The notes beneath the pieces were generated by a model. It ran no database searches. It worked only from the letters and a program-made list of their open reading frames with translations, and was not told the origin of the DNA. Positions 36,383-47,547 of a stretch of 54,360 bases of DNA are shown here, piece after piece (positions within the stretch are counted from its first letter, which is position 1; each line of letters opens with the position of its first letter). Origin of the DNA: Lingula anatina. Taxonomy: Eukaryota; Brachiopoda; Lingulata; Lingulida; Lingulidae. A program made the translations under genes and the position numbers. The DNA is taken from NCBI RefSeq assembly GCF_001039355.2, contig NW_019773584.1:24977-79336 (forward strand), in the 5' to 3' direction.

Positions 36383-38700
36383 CTCCCTCAGTCCACCTAC
36401 AGAGAGAGCACTTTAAAAGCCAAACGCTAAACACGTGTGATTGTGTTAGATGAGCCGGTAAGCCTGCACAATGTGTCCCTTAGTAGAGAGAAGAGAAGGA
36501 CTGAAGACGGAAAACTGAAGTTCACGTAACATTTACAAACTTCATTTCAAGTGAATATAAACTAATTGCGTAATTAAATGGATAATCAGGTAAGTCTTTG
36601 TCCCTCTGACCAAGCCTCTGATTGCAGACTCCATTTGTTAACCGCACGTGTGGGGAAACACAACGCGCGCGGCGGCGTCGGTTTTCTCAACTCATTTCTG
36701 CCGAGTAAAACTCGCCCTAATCCGTCATCCCGACGACAGCGAACGCCAATTAAACATCGCTTATATGAAAAACTAACAAATTCATAGACATTAGCAGTGG
36801 ATGGAAAAGCAGGGGCTCTCTTTTCACGCGGCTTTACTACGCAATTTGATCGTCTCAAACCCCTCTTGGATCTTCTTTGATAGGCTCTGCGGGACACCTG
36901 TTTCAGGCAGATAACTCCTTGATTTGGTTAGTTACAGGCGTTTAAAGAAAGGATACATATTCATCAAGACATCAAGAAAACATAATAGCGTCCCAAACTC
37001 CGATTTATCTCAATTCATGGAACTTGGGATGAATTGTATCTTTAGTCATATCGTTGCGATAAAACGACGCGGTGTTTATGCCGTGCACTCCCCCCCACCT
37101 GACTTTCCAGAGTCTTTGTCCGCCTTTTCATCCTTCCTCCTAGGTCACAGGGATCAAATTGAATTATAAAAATGTCAGGTTTCGGATAATTTACCGCTGA
37201 AAAATTTCCCTTATAATGAGTGCCTTTTATCCGTCCCTATTTGTTTAAACGTAAGTTACTGCTAATTCGCCAGGCGTTTCCCTGAAAATCTGAGGATAAA
37301 ACACAAAGAATACCTGCAATTCTTGCACCTGACATTAGTTATTATTCCCAGTTTCACCTGCTAAATTTGATTTCTGGCTCATTACGGTAACAACACGTAA
37401 TATAAGAGAGCTGGGTTCGGATCACTTAGAGGTATATTTGAAGTTCCCACACTAACGCACTCCAGGCGCGTATCGCGCATGCGTTTATAGTTGTTGCCAG
37501 GTAACCGATCGTAACACCTGGAATGGCTTCTTTTGTACCTTGAAGACTTCTTTGTAAAAATCAGTAAGATATGTGTCCAGTTTAACAAATCTTGTGTATT
37601 CCTATATAGGTTTAGGTTGCGTCCGGAATTTATACATGACAATATTTGCTCTTAGCATTAGGTGCACATGACTGAATAGCAAGACTAGGGAAAATAAAGT
37701 TGAAGATCATTTAGGGCTGATTATGGAAACAGTTTCATGAATTTGAAACGTTTTAACTATTATAAGTCGATTTTGTTCATTGTTGACTCACTTCAAAAGG
37801 AAGAAGAAAAGAAAGATATTCAATATCATAAACACTGGGTCAAAATGACAAGAGTATGTGGGATGATGAAAGAACTCGAGTCATTATGAGATTAAATGTG
37901 AACTCCAAAATCGATTAAACTTCAGGATCGAGGAAAAATGCAAAGAATGGTAATTGCTATATGATGATACGGGGTCCTCTTTTAAAGAGAGAAATTACCC
38001 GGACTTAGGGTCACGGTGTTGAGTTCGATGAAAAAAACTCGGCCATTAAAACTTGTGTTGATCTGGCATTTTTATCAATAAAGGTGTAACACGAGAAAAG
38101 CTGATTAGCAAGGGCCTCTCAAAAATCACCTCGCTTTGATTTCAGAAAGGTAGTTTATTCTGTTCTGTACCATGTTACATTCATTTGTCTTTCCGCCCTA
38201 TTGCTCTAGAATTGTATGTATGAATACAACGGCAACTGTATATTGGTATTGTTGTCAATCTATGGATACAAGTAAAAATCACTGATTTCCTACGTCAAAA
38301 ATGATAAATTTGCAGCAATAGTTTTAGATTGTTTTGAAACTTTTTTTTTCTACTTCCAATTTCGGATCGGACACAAGGGAAAGCACAGCAGGTGCGTAGT
38401 CCACCCTTAACTTCTGAGATATCCCATTCACACACCCTCCCCCCCCCCCCAAAAAAAAAGGATAAAACAATATAGCAAGTGAAATGAGACAAAACCATGT
38501 ACTTTTATCACAACTGTGCTCTACATATCATTATAAATCTGTCCCCATTACCAGCCATTACTTTATGTATTCTGATCGGGGCAATCTTTAAAGCTTTTTT
38601 TTTTTTGCTCCACACCACCCCCCTCCCTAGCAAAATTTTGGATGCATCAGTGACTTCATAAACGTGCGCCACCATTATTGACAAAATCAAATAGTTTCCA

Positions 38701-38702
<2 letters not shown>
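36381..38702. other. intergenic, no gene supported
   Basis: ATGGATAATCAG at 36578 is followed by a perfect donor GTAAGT, but no partner exon could be found. A higher-GC unique island at about 36578-36900 is open on both strands (69 codons on +, 103 on -) with arginine-rich, unrecognised translations. A C run followed by an A run lies at about 38440-38459. Possible regulatory sequence, unproven. Confidence 0.35.

Positions 38703-38731
<29 letters not shown>
38703..38731. repeat. poly(A) run
   Basis: About 28 consecutive A after AAT. Confidence 0.9.
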
Positions 38732-38733
<2 letters not shown>

Positions 38734-40179
38734 TGCAGTGAATGTCAGAACTATCGTTTATTTTTATTTACTACGGTGTAACTAGACCGTCTCAGCGACG
38801 TAATTGTCGTTTTCCTCTTTTTTTTTGTCACCTTCCTCGTTATTGCCTTTCCTCATTATATGAAAACCACAGCGATGATTAAATAGCGAATGGGCTGCAC
38901 GACACGCGAAACGCGTTCTTGAAAATAAAAGATAATCATTAAAAAAATTCGTCGACGAAAGATATCACAGCGATTCACAATGTTGCCAACACAAAATGGA
39001 TGAGATAACTTCATCGTTTACTTCCAATAAAAAGGAATTACAGTCGATAATTTTGCTAAAAGAACACGAGTGGTATTCCCATATTGGGTAGAGGTAGCGA
39101 ATATACACGTATGCCTAGCTATGCCAGCTACAATGAGCGTTCACCGCGCCATCTTTCGGCGTTACATTGTCCTATCCCAATCAACACTCACAGTATATGC
39201 ACAGCCATATTTTCATAGCAAAAAGCTTCTATTTCTTCATTCAGACCTTGAATATTACAAATCCTCTACTCTTTTAACTGAGTCAAGCTCTGTGCAGGCA
39301 GCAAGAGAATCCTCCCCTCACCCACCTACGTTTATTTAATTTACTTTCCTTCGCGCCTGCATTTATTTATGGCCATCTTATGGCATCACTGACATCTACT
39401 ATCAAGTCAGGCTAACCTTTTTTTTTTTAGATTTCTTCTCAATATTCTAAATGACTGAGGACTGCTTGTGTTACAGCATTTATCGACAGTTTTAAGAATC
39501 ACTAATTGTTTTAATTGTCTTTATGCATGGTTAGCGGAGATTTATCATATGAATATACTTTGTAAACTACAGTGTACATGGTAAGATATGTAAAACGTGT
39601 GTTTTACACATTGAACACGTTAAGTGGTCGTGGAAAAAAACTCCACGGTGTATATACCTGCCCAACGTTCATTTCCTTACGTGCGAAATGTTATACACTA
39701 TCGCAATTGCGGTAGTTGGTCTAAGGAAGACATTGTTCGCAACAGAAACAATATAATACCTGTGAAGCAGATATAGGACGGTGAATCATTTCAGATACCA
39801 GGATTCCCTACATTTGTATTACGGAGGGTGGGGGAAGGGGTGGGGTGGTTAGTGGGGCTTAAGCCCTCTTTTTTCACCCACGTCAGTCCTATGCCTTGTA
39901 AACAGGTGGCTAATTATTCCGTTTACTTCTTTAAGTCAGATGTACCCGGTATACTTAATTATTACTTAAGATATTGCGTCAAACTAAAAAAAAATTATGT
40001 ATGGTTATCAACTCGTCTAAAAAAAATGCCATTCTTGCGCGTCTATATTGGTTCCATTATTCAAGAGTTCTTATATATTTACCAGTTCATGAACATATTA
40101 AAAATGTTACTAAGACTTCTATAGAGTCTTAACTAAATATGTAAACGATATACACGCATGTAATGCAAAATGAATATAA
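38732..40179. other. intergenic, no gene seen
   Basis: AT-rich unique sequence lying 3' of the gene on the - strand. No AATAAA on that strand close to the stop was convincing. Confidence 0.45.
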
Positions 40180-40355
40180 GACTGGGTTCCCATACCAAGA
40201 TCGCACTGACTGTGGATCGATCTATCTCCAAGAGGTTAACCCTCTAGCAGCTTCAGTAGGTGTGACGGACATTTAAGTTAATTGCAATTTAACAAAAATC
40301 CCCTTTGGAGATAGATCGATCCACAGTTAGTACGATAAGGTCTGGAAATGGTCCC
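40180..40355. mobile_element. TAA-flanked MITE, family A copy 1
   Basis: Element of 176 bp with flanking TAA at 40177-40179 and 40356-40358. Termini are GACTGGGTTCCCAT and, inverted, ATGGTCCC. Subterminal inverted repeats GTGGATCGATCTATCTCC and GGAGATAGATCGATCCAC are perfect. It has no coding capacity. It lies only 83 bp beyond the stop codon of the CBM14-WxxW gene and so probably within its 3' UTR. A 3-bp TAA duplication fits the PIF/Harbinger superfamily by inference. Confidence 0.85.
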
Positions 40356-40437
40356 TAATGACCAAATTGTCTTACACGAAATGCCCTGTTCGTCTGACGC
40401 TTGGCGTTTTCAAATCCTCTATATTGCCATTAATGTG

Positions 40438-40812
40438 TCAACCAGCTTCTTGCTGGCCACCAGCAGTTAATTTCGTCCTTATTTTTTCACCCTGAACGAC
40501 CCCGGAAGTGGCACCGTCGGCGTTGGGGTCAACATCAGGACCATTTCCGGTCAGGACAGACGGCCCTTGTCTGACCAGGTCATTCTGCCGTAAAAGTTCC
40601 TGTCCTTCTGGCCAGACCAACGGACAGTAGAAACGGACCTCGTAGTCGTCGCATGTCTTATTAATGGTCAGCAGGTTGTGGTCATCTATGCAGAGTAGCC
40701 CCTGGGAGCTGCAGGGGATGGCGAAGTACTGACCGGTCTCCGTAGAGTCCATGTAGTCCACTCGTCTGCGACACTCGGCGGCGATTGGAGGTTGGTTTGG
40801 CGCGCAGGGACT
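40438..40812 (-). CDS. secreted CBM14-WxxW protein, exon 4
   Basis: Last coding exon, residues 149-272, starting AGT after a CCCCCAG acceptor in phase 0 and ending in TGA. It holds most of the WxxW domain: C151, IAAECR (C162), TGQ at 174-176, C182, GLLC (C189), C202 and DYEVRFYC (C211). This order, C..P..ECR...TGQ...C...GL.C......C.DYEVRF.C, is the Mucin2_WxxW signature of gel-forming mucins and cartilage intermediate layer proteins. An NKT sequon at 199-201 may be glycosylated. Residues 212-272 form a polar tail rich in Gly, Gln, Asp and Asn with no recognised domain. It overlaps no other gene. Exon 4 is separated from exon 3 by a 283-bp intron full of CT and AC repeats. Confidence 0.88.
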   Translation of the reverse strand, partial: SPCAPNQPPIAAECRRRVDYMDSTETGQYFAIPCSSQGLLCIDDHNLLTINKTCDDYEVRFYCPLVWPEGQELLRQNDLVRQGPSVLTGNGPDVDPNADGATSGVVQGEKIRTKLTAGGQQEAG

Positions 40813-40933
40813 CTGGGGGAAGGGAAGAAAATAAAAGAAGTATAAAGTGAGAGCTGACAACGGAGAAGATCGAAATAGAAAGTATGGAGGAAAATGGAAA
40901 GAAAACTGACAAATGATGATCATTGGTGCACAA

Positions 40934-40943
40934 TCTTTCTCTG

Positions 40944-40985
<42 letters not shown>

Positions 40986-40993
40986 CCTCTGTT

Positions 40994-41031
<38 letters not shown>

Positions 41032-41067
41032 CCCCCCCCCACACACACACACACACGCACACACACA
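40934..41067. repeat. CT/C/AC microsatellite in intron 3
   Basis: CT arrays with TTT interruptions, a run of C and then AC units. It fills nearly half of the 283-bp intron between exons 3 and 4 of the CBM14-WxxW gene. The several ORFs of serine/leucine or arginine/glutamate repeats here are spurious. Confidence 0.95.
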
Positions 41068-41095
41068 GAATTTTTCAAATGCCCCCTTTACTTAC

Positions 41096-41181
41096 CGGTT
41101 TAGTTTCAAGTCTGTCATATAATTCATTGTCCTCGCCGCCGACCTCATCTCCCTCGTCCATGTTCATCCAGGCTGACCAAG
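41096..41181 (-). CDS. secreted CBM14-WxxW protein, exon 3
   Basis: Encodes the end of codon 120 (Ala) and residues 121-148. It begins after TTATTTCAAAG and ends before GTAAGT. The translation opens WSAWMNMDEGDE and continues GGEDNELYDRL. This is the W-x-x-W start (W121, W124) of the domain completed by exon 4, with the acidic 'DxD..GG..E.L..L' segment typical of the family. The frame is phase 1 in and phase 0 out, which matches both neighbours. Confidence 0.88.
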
Positions 41182-41276
41182 CTTTGAAATAACATGCCAT
41201 ACATGATTATCATTCACGGATTCATATTTAACCGTCAGTAATTTTAATTCGTACTTTGAGTACTTCTCAAAGTTCA

Positions 41277-41425
41277 AATGTTAATAAAATGACATTTTCA
41301 GCTTACAACTACAGCTGTATGTGATTCTTTTGTATCTTGAAAAAAAACAAACAAAAAAACAAATGCTTATAAAATGACATTTTCAAGTTAAAACTATATG
41401 ATTCTTTTGTATTAAAATACGATTT
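41277..41425. repeat. diverged tandem duplication in intron 2
   Basis: ATAAAATGACATTTTCA and a following GATTCTTTTGTAT occur twice, about 85 bp apart, inside the 557-bp intron between exons 2 and 3. Confidence 0.75.
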
Positions 41426-41738
41426 TTTTTCACAGCAAACTAGCCTCAGAGAATCCTATAAATTCATGCACACATAATATGTATTTCTGTACGCCACACC
41501 TCTATTGAGAGTGCATCTTCCAGGCTTATATGCGTGTTTGTACGAGTAACCGTCTGTTGTCATTTACACATTTTCACTATTTGCGAATGATTGCGTTCAG
41601 TTAAGGATGTTTAAGAGATAAAATCCCATGTTTCAATGGGACAGAGAAGCTCACAGTAGTGATCGAAAACTTTGTTAATATATATAAATTTTAAAAAAAG
41701 CATAAGATTACAAAATAATATTAAAACATCACACTCAC

Positions 41739-41975
41739 CGTGACGCTCGCATGGGTCGGGCCTGCGCCTCGTCGATCGTTTTCTCCTCATCGCACACGGG
41801 GCCTCGTCGTGTAACGTCCCCAGTTTTAGAAATTCCGAGCGCACTCGGGTCCCAGGCGGGCAGGGCATTTTGTAGATGAAGAAGAGTTTGTCGGCGGGGT
41901 TGACGACGCAGCGGTAGTAGATACAATGGTCGTAGAAGTCGGCGATGTAGTCCCCGTTTTCTTCACACAGCATGA
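41739..41975 (-). CDS. secreted CBM14-WxxW protein, exon 2
   Basis: Encodes residues 41-119 plus one base of codon 120, after TTCCAAAAG and before GTGAGT. Six cysteines (44, 58, 63, 79, 101, 116) are spaced like a chitin-binding type-2 (CBM14, peritrophin-A) module. The signature aromatic and CPPG segments are present: DHCIYYRC and MPCPPGTRV. Such modules bind chitin in peritrophic matrix, cuticle and molluscan shell proteins. The gap between the fourth and fifth cysteines is longer than usual, and RRKRS at 104-108 lies between the fifth and sixth. That is a furin-type cleavage site, which if used would leave two chains that may stay joined by a disulfide. Chitin binding is inferred from spacing and not certain. 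Confidence 0.85.
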
Positions 41976-42150
41976 CTTTTGGAAATGTTTGGAAATAAAT
42001 ATGGATATATTTAGAGAACTGGGATTGTGATAGATACGAAATAAAATGCAGCGTTTCTAGATAGAACGTTCTCGATTTTCTAGAGCATCTACAGATACAT
42101 GTATGCTAAATTTCAATCTTAAAAGATTAAAATATGAGAATGTAGTATAA

Positions 42151-42477
42151 CACCCCATTTCCATAGATTTTAGATCGATCTATCCCTGTGGGGAGTCTCA
42201 CTAGATTACTGTCAGCTTGGCCGGCTTAAGCGTCTGTCCCGCCTACTGAAACTGTAAGGGGGTAATTAACTATGTTGCGCGCTCGACTGACTGCAATTTA
42301 GCGTGAACCCCCTGGGAGTTAGGTCGATCTAAATCTTAATCTCTGNTACTGAAACTGTAAGGGGGTAATTAACTATGTTGCGCGCTCGACTGACTGCAAT
42401 TTAGCGTGAACCCCCTGGGAGTTAGGTCGATCTAAATCTTAATCTCTGGATCGATCTAAATCTCTGGGAATACACCC
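42151..42477. mobile_element. TAA-flanked MITE, family A copy 2 (in intron 1)
   Basis: Flanked by TAA on both sides (42148-42150 and 42478-42480). Ends are CACCCCATTTCCATAGAT and, inverted, ATCTCTGGGAATACACCC. Internal blocks GATCGATCTATCCCTGTGGG, GTCTCACTAGATTACTGTCA and CCCTGGGAGTTAGGTCGATC are shared with the copies at 48449 and 50111. Its true length is about 224 bp, because a 102-bp segment is repeated across the N at 42346. It sits in intron 1 of the CBM14-WxxW gene. Confidence 0.88.
42244..42448. repeat. 102-bp perfect duplication around a single N
   Basis: Segments 42244-42345 and 42347-42448 are identical and are separated only by N at 42346. The layout is the same as that of the 1.68 kb duplication around N 19052, so an uncollapsed contig overlap is the likely cause. 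Confidence 0.95.
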
Positions 42478-42492
42478 TAACCTGCAACACTG

Positions 42493-42640
42493 AAATCATT
42501 AGAGAACGAGAATTAAGATGTTGATAAGTGATTTTTTTCTCACAATGTACAAGTATGCTTATCATGATGATAAAAAGCAGTACAATCTGTAATATTAGAA
42601 TAATTGAAGAACAGGAATTAAGAATTTGATAAGTGAAATG
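42493..42640. repeat. diverged tandem duplication in intron 1
   Basis: GAATTAAGATGTTGATAAGTGA and GAATTAAGAATTTGATAAGTGA, each in a longer similar context, occur about 105 bp apart. Confidence 0.7.
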
Positions 42641-42699
42641 TCAATGACATTATATCTCTCAAAATCTACGGGTATGGGTTTTATTATGCTGATGATGAG

Positions 42700-44060
42700 A
42701 AAAAAAAACAGTTTTACCTGAAATTAAAATAATTTAAATGCAAATCAAGATAACAACGAAAACAAAAAACGATTCTGACATCGTCATTTTTTAAATCTTC
42801 AGATATAGCGATAGCGGTGATGAAAAATTGATGAAATGCCTAAAATATTCAAATAACTGAAGTCTTGGAATTTAAAATAGATGGGTTTGAGATAAAACGC
42901 AGCGCTGGTGACAGTATCATTATCAAAACCTATAAATCTGTGACGAAAGACGAAATGTTGTTGGTAATGACTTGTTTTCAATCATCTAGATAGCCTTTTT
43001 TTTTTTTGCAGAAGTCATCAAAACTTAGAGATTAATGCGCCTTGCTGTTAAAGGAAAAAAAAAATTCGTCGTACATTATCCCTACTGCGGTTGACAGCGG
43101 TGTATAATAAGACGTTGTCCATTTTATGAGATTTTGGTGATGCAATTATGATAAGAGAGAAGTTCATTTAAAGGTAACAATTGGCTATCTGTAACATCGA
43201 AATGAGTATAATTTAACATACTTGTACCATCAATGCATTAATTCTTCTAGATATGTTCAGACATTTTCAAGTAATGCCATAGATCCGTTAAATATGGAAT
43301 CTAATGGCTTTCTTTTTCAAAGGACATAATACATATTTATATCTATTTCTTGATGCCTGTCCGTATTACAATGTAAGACTTATTTGCCAACAGCAACTAG
43401 TTAGCTTTCACTGTGATCATTTAAGGCGTCCAATACAACAGCGATTCCAGTCGCCAAGGGGAAGGTTTTACGGTGTTCTTAATTAATTAAAAGATACTGA
43501 AATCGTGCATTTGCTTTAAGACCGGGTATGGTAGTCTTCTGGAACCTTACGTGAATCGGTTTTAGTCCTTAATTGAAATCATTTATCAAGGACGTTATAC
43601 AAGTACTACATTTCTACTACTACCACAGCTACATCATTACTACAATTACAACAACAACAATAACACCACCACCACCACCATAAACAACAACAACAACAAC
43701 AACAAAACAACCATCACTTCCACTGCTAGTGCCTACTACTGCTACATGTACTACTATTTATTGCTATTATTATAATTATTAAAAGATAAAACTTGGAATT
43801 TTGGGTAAGTTGTTGATTTATAAACAGGACATAATAAAATAACCAAGTAAATAAGTGGTAAAGATAGGCAAGAAGATAGATAGATAGATAAACAGACAGA
43901 TGAACGCATGGATGGATGAGTTGGTAAATAAATAAATAAATAAATAAATTGAATAACTCGGCCAGCTGGTTTTAGTTGTTTTTTATACGATTCTGTCAGT
44001 GAAAACAGCTGGTGAAGCACTGAGGACTTGCGACATCTAGCAAAATAGTAATTTAATATT
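42700..44060. other. intron 1 of the CBM14-WxxW gene, unique part
   Basis: Intron 1 runs 41976-45098. This part holds an ACC/AAC-rich tract (about 43643-43706), GATA/GATG short repeats (about 43873-43920) and an AAAT array (about 43924-43949). No exon was found inside. Confidence 0.6.
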
Positions 44061-44404
44061 AAAGGGATAATAACTCTTCGTATGAGACCTATATTTCACG
44101 ATGAAAAACATTGTGAATAACTCATAGAAATATAATATATTCTGTTTTACTACAAAAACGGCAGTTATAGCTATTATTCTGATATCTGAGCTTGTCTTTA
44201 GACCACGTGACCTCCATTGATGGCTATACTCTGTTATAATCTCTTAAGAGATTTTAACAAAAAACAAAACTTTTTAGAAAAAAACAGGGACTAACTTTGA
44301 ATGTAAAAATGGATTCATTAACCATTGGAAAATGTATGGAAAAAGGTTTTTTTTACTCCAGGAAAATTCATTTTTTGGCCAAAACGAAGAGTTATTATCC
44401 CTTT
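44061..44404. mobile_element. TIR element, family C copy 2 (in intron 1)
   Basis: Ends are AAAGGGATAATAACTCTTCG and CGAAGAGTTATTATCCCTTT, a perfect 20-bp inverted repeat. Flanks AATATT and AATATC may be a target duplication with one change. It is 344 bp and inverted relative to the copy at 28548-28903. It carries no transposase, so it is non-autonomous. The internal GACCACGTGACC and a palindrome CTCTTAAGAG are shared with the other copy. The superfamily is not determined. Confidence 0.9.
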
Positions 44405-45098
44405 AATATCAGCATGATAATCATATTGGAAGGATCAGAATATGTTTGTATAGCACTACGTAGAATAGACGTCTGTCTCCTTTCGCTTGTAAGAAGGAAA
44501 GGGGGGTTATTGTCGACAAATAAAGACACGTAAAAGTGAAATATCTTTATTAGTCACTTTTGCTGCCTACTCAGGTAATTGATCGGAGCTTTATTCTTTC
44601 CTCATTTTCAAACATGTACGTGTATACATGTATAAGCTAATGGCTAAGATTATTGGCGTTTCTTTGCAATTTAGTATTCTAAGTATCTTCCGAGATATTT
44701 ATATGATACATGTAGATATGTCATAATACAATGTAACTATATAGTCGTCAGACCTTAGAAAGGGTCTATTTGCCCATTTAATACAATTAAGTGCCATATG
44801 CACTTGCTAATGTGACTGCATGCTCCACAGGGTTAGATATAGTCCTTCCGAGCATAAAGGGAAGGGGGGGGGGACTACCGTACATGTATGTCCCTAGGCA
44901 ATGGTATTAGTTATTATGTTAACTTTTTGCAAAATTATTACTCCGCCACTTTTATTTACATCTAAGATGAAATATCTGTGTCAATTTCAAAGAAGAAACA
45001 TTACGCAAGAAGGGTGGATTCTAGACAACGTGAATGGTATGCTAATTGGTAAACTTGTAGTGAAAGTAGTCTAAGAATAAAAATGTCTGCTACATTAC
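44405..45098. other. intron 1 of the CBM14-WxxW gene, 5' part
   Basis: AT-rich unique sequence with a G run at about 44865-44873. It ends, on the - strand, at the donor GTAATG of exon 1. Confidence 0.6.
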
Positions 45099-45219
45099 CT
45101 TGAGCTAGTGCAATCCCTGAAAGTCCTAGAAGAGAAAGGCAGATGATTGTCAGCCATTGTTGAAGTGTTGTCCCTTGCTTGTCTCCCAGTGTCTGCCTCA
45201 TTCCCCAAAGAGTCAACAT
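45099..45219 (-). CDS. secreted CBM14-WxxW protein, exon 1 (signal peptide)
   Basis: Encodes residues 1-40 and one base of codon 41, before GTAATG. The 121 bases join to exon 2 in frame (phase 1), giving IALAQVMLCEENG. Residues 1-21 form a polar n-region, residues 22-39 (WLTIICLSLLGLSGIALA) form a hydrophobic core, and cleavage is likely after A39. Met7 could serve as an alternative start. The full protein of four exons (45219-45099, 41975-41739, 41181-41096, 40812-40438) is 272 residues: signal peptide, six-cysteine CBM14-like module, furin site, WxxW domain and polar tail. It is likely secreted to matrix, mucus or shell. I know of no named orthologue, so no symbol is given. No promoter motif is evident upstream. 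Confidence 0.82.
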
Positions 45220-46378
45220 GGCTTTCTTAACCCCAACAAAATGGCGGTGTCACGTTTGCTCGAAAATCATTCAAAATTATGCAGTGATGTCCACAGTTTG
45301 AATGGATTAACGACAGCAAGTACAGACATTTAGAATTCCATTCAAATAAAAACGTCAACTGTCTATGTTTTCGCTCAAATCGATTGTCGTCTGCTTTGAG
45401 CGCTTGTCGTCTGCAGCGTAACTCAAAGGCGTCTGCTGAACTGAATATGTGTCTCCAGATACATATACCTGTAAGCGTTCACCTGTGAGTGTACATTTGC
45501 TTCGGTATAGAGTAGACCACCGGTATGCAATGAGAGTAAATTCCAACCGTCTTCAATTAGAAAATAATGCAAATTACTGCCCCGTCTTTCTTGAAATATT
45601 GACCAACATAAAATAATATGATGAAATAATTCATACTTTGAAAACTTTTTTTGTAATATTTAATAGAAACAACACAAAGACGTATGGCCGTTAAATTCAC
45701 ATTAAGGACTGAATAATTTATTGTTTGACTAACTGTGTCTAACGCACGGTTTTAATACTTTTTCATTAAGTGCCATTAATATCAACTGACTCGCTCCTTT
45801 CTCGACACTTTAGAATGATAAAGTACATTAATGACTTAAAAACCGCATGAAGTTGAAATGAAGGGTCTTCTTAACATCTTGGAAGGTAAACTAAATCACA
45901 GTTCCTGGTGCGTTAATTGCGGTGCTTGCATTTTTGAATTATTTCTATATTAATGGCACATACATACTTATATTCAGAACAAGCCTCATCTAAAAGACCA
46001 CATGCCTTTGTGTTAAAGTCTCCGCATTTTAAATTTCATACTTTTTGGTTTTTCTAGATAAGCATGTATTTATGTACCTTCTGATTTTTACACTTAACGA
46101 AAGATACACGGTTTTTACATGTAAATTATGTAAAATCGCGAGATTCTGAGATGTTGTAAAAAGTTATATAATGGAAGCTGTGAAAAATAAAATTGGGTGT
46201 TCATCTTTTTTTTATTAGATTCCTTTAACGAATACCCATCGCATAATTTAAAAACCACTGTCATACGTAAAAAATAGTGAGTGGTGAAGCACAGAGAGAT
46301 ATAAAACAACCATCTCAACTTGCGTAGCATATCAGTAGGTAAAACGTGTGAGAGAATATATGCGTGCACGTGCGTGTT

Positions 46379-46380
<2 letters not shown>
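45220..46380. other. 5' flank of the CBM14-WxxW gene
   Basis: Upstream of the gene on the - strand. GTCGTCTGC-type words recur three times at about 45387-45436. Otherwise unique AT-rich sequence with no further exon recognised. Confidence 0.45.

Positions 46381-46409
<29 letters not shown>
46381..46409. repeat. GT microsatellite
   Basis: About 14 GT units, with degenerate TG/CG-rich sequence to about 46500. Confidence 0.95.
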
Positions 46410-46415
<6 letters not shown>

Positions 46416-47492
46416 CATGGGGAAATACATGTACGAGTGCATGTGTTTACCTGTATGTTTGTGCGTGTGCGGGCACAAGTGTGTGTGCGCTTGTATGTGT
46501 GTAAAGCATGCACAATATAGCTTCAACTTAATTTTCCATAGCCTTTCCTTAAAAATGGAAAACTTGTTCCAGAAATCTATTTTATCGTAACATTATGGGA
46601 CGCATTTAATTTTACAACACGCTTAACAGATACGATCTGTCAATAAAGAACATTACCTCTTGGTTTATCGTTTAAATGTACATTGTTTGGAACCATAATT
46701 CACTCCTCACGACTTTTACTGGTATTACGGTCAGCCTAAGCTAATAATTTAGCTCTTGTAAGGAGTAATTTTATGCATTTTAGTCATGGATGTGGTAAGT
46801 TGTCCACGCAAAAGTTGGTCAGTATGTAGACTTTATTTCTCTCGCCCTTAGTTAATAATAGCGTTTACATAGATATTGCGCCCAGTAATGTAGATTTTTT
46901 TTTCTGTCCGCGGTGAATATCAAAAGGCAGTTTATGACTCAGTCTTCGTCAGATCTAGATTACAGAACAAATAAATGCTGTTTTCCACGTTCGAATCCCA
47001 ATCGTTACAACAATTTGTTTAATCGAAGCTCATTTATGAAATCTGCTTTGAAACGGAGGACAATGCGTTTTTGTTTAGGAAACGCTGGAGGTTTATTGCT
47101 GAATCAAACTTGAGAAATTATCGGGACGCTTTGTACAAGAGGATGTCACTCGGAAAACCACCCATATCCTTTCTCTGTCGAAAGCAGGTTGTGAGGAAGA
47201 TGGATAGTTCCTCGAGAGTTTCCGCCATCTTTTGTCAATTTGCACATGCGTACTAATTATACCACACAAAAGAGAAAAAAGTAAAATATTTTTTTCTGCT
47301 TAAGCAAGCATGGAAGCAACGTAGCAGAACAATTAAACTACAATTTCCTTTTCCTTCTGTATGGTTTGTATTGTTTCTAGTCAAAGAAGTTATCACAAGC
47401 AATTTAACGCCATTTGGATTCTTGGAGGCACCAGTATGCGTAAAGGGAAGTGACTGAACTATATTTTTGCTAATTGTATGTCACATTCTTTG

Positions 47493-47496
<4 letters not shown>
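46410..47496. other. intergenic, no gene supported
   Basis: Small overlapping ORFs at 46913-47256 match nothing I recognise. GTTCGAATCCC at about 46990 resembles a tRNA T-arm, but no tRNA fold surrounds it. Confidence 0.45.

Positions 47497-47543
<47 letters not shown>
47497..47543. repeat. AG microsatellite
   Basis: About 23 AG units. Confidence 0.95.

Positions 47544-47547
<4 letters not shown>

Noticed and set aside
36578-36640. ATGGATAATCAG with perfect donor GTAAGT and a nearby TCTGATTGCAG acceptor
   Set aside because: The implied intron is only about 40 bp, and no downstream exon with a sensible product was found.
46985-47005. tRNA T-arm-like GTTCGAATCCC
   Set aside because: No matching acceptor, D-arm or anticodon arm in the neighbouring 80 bases.
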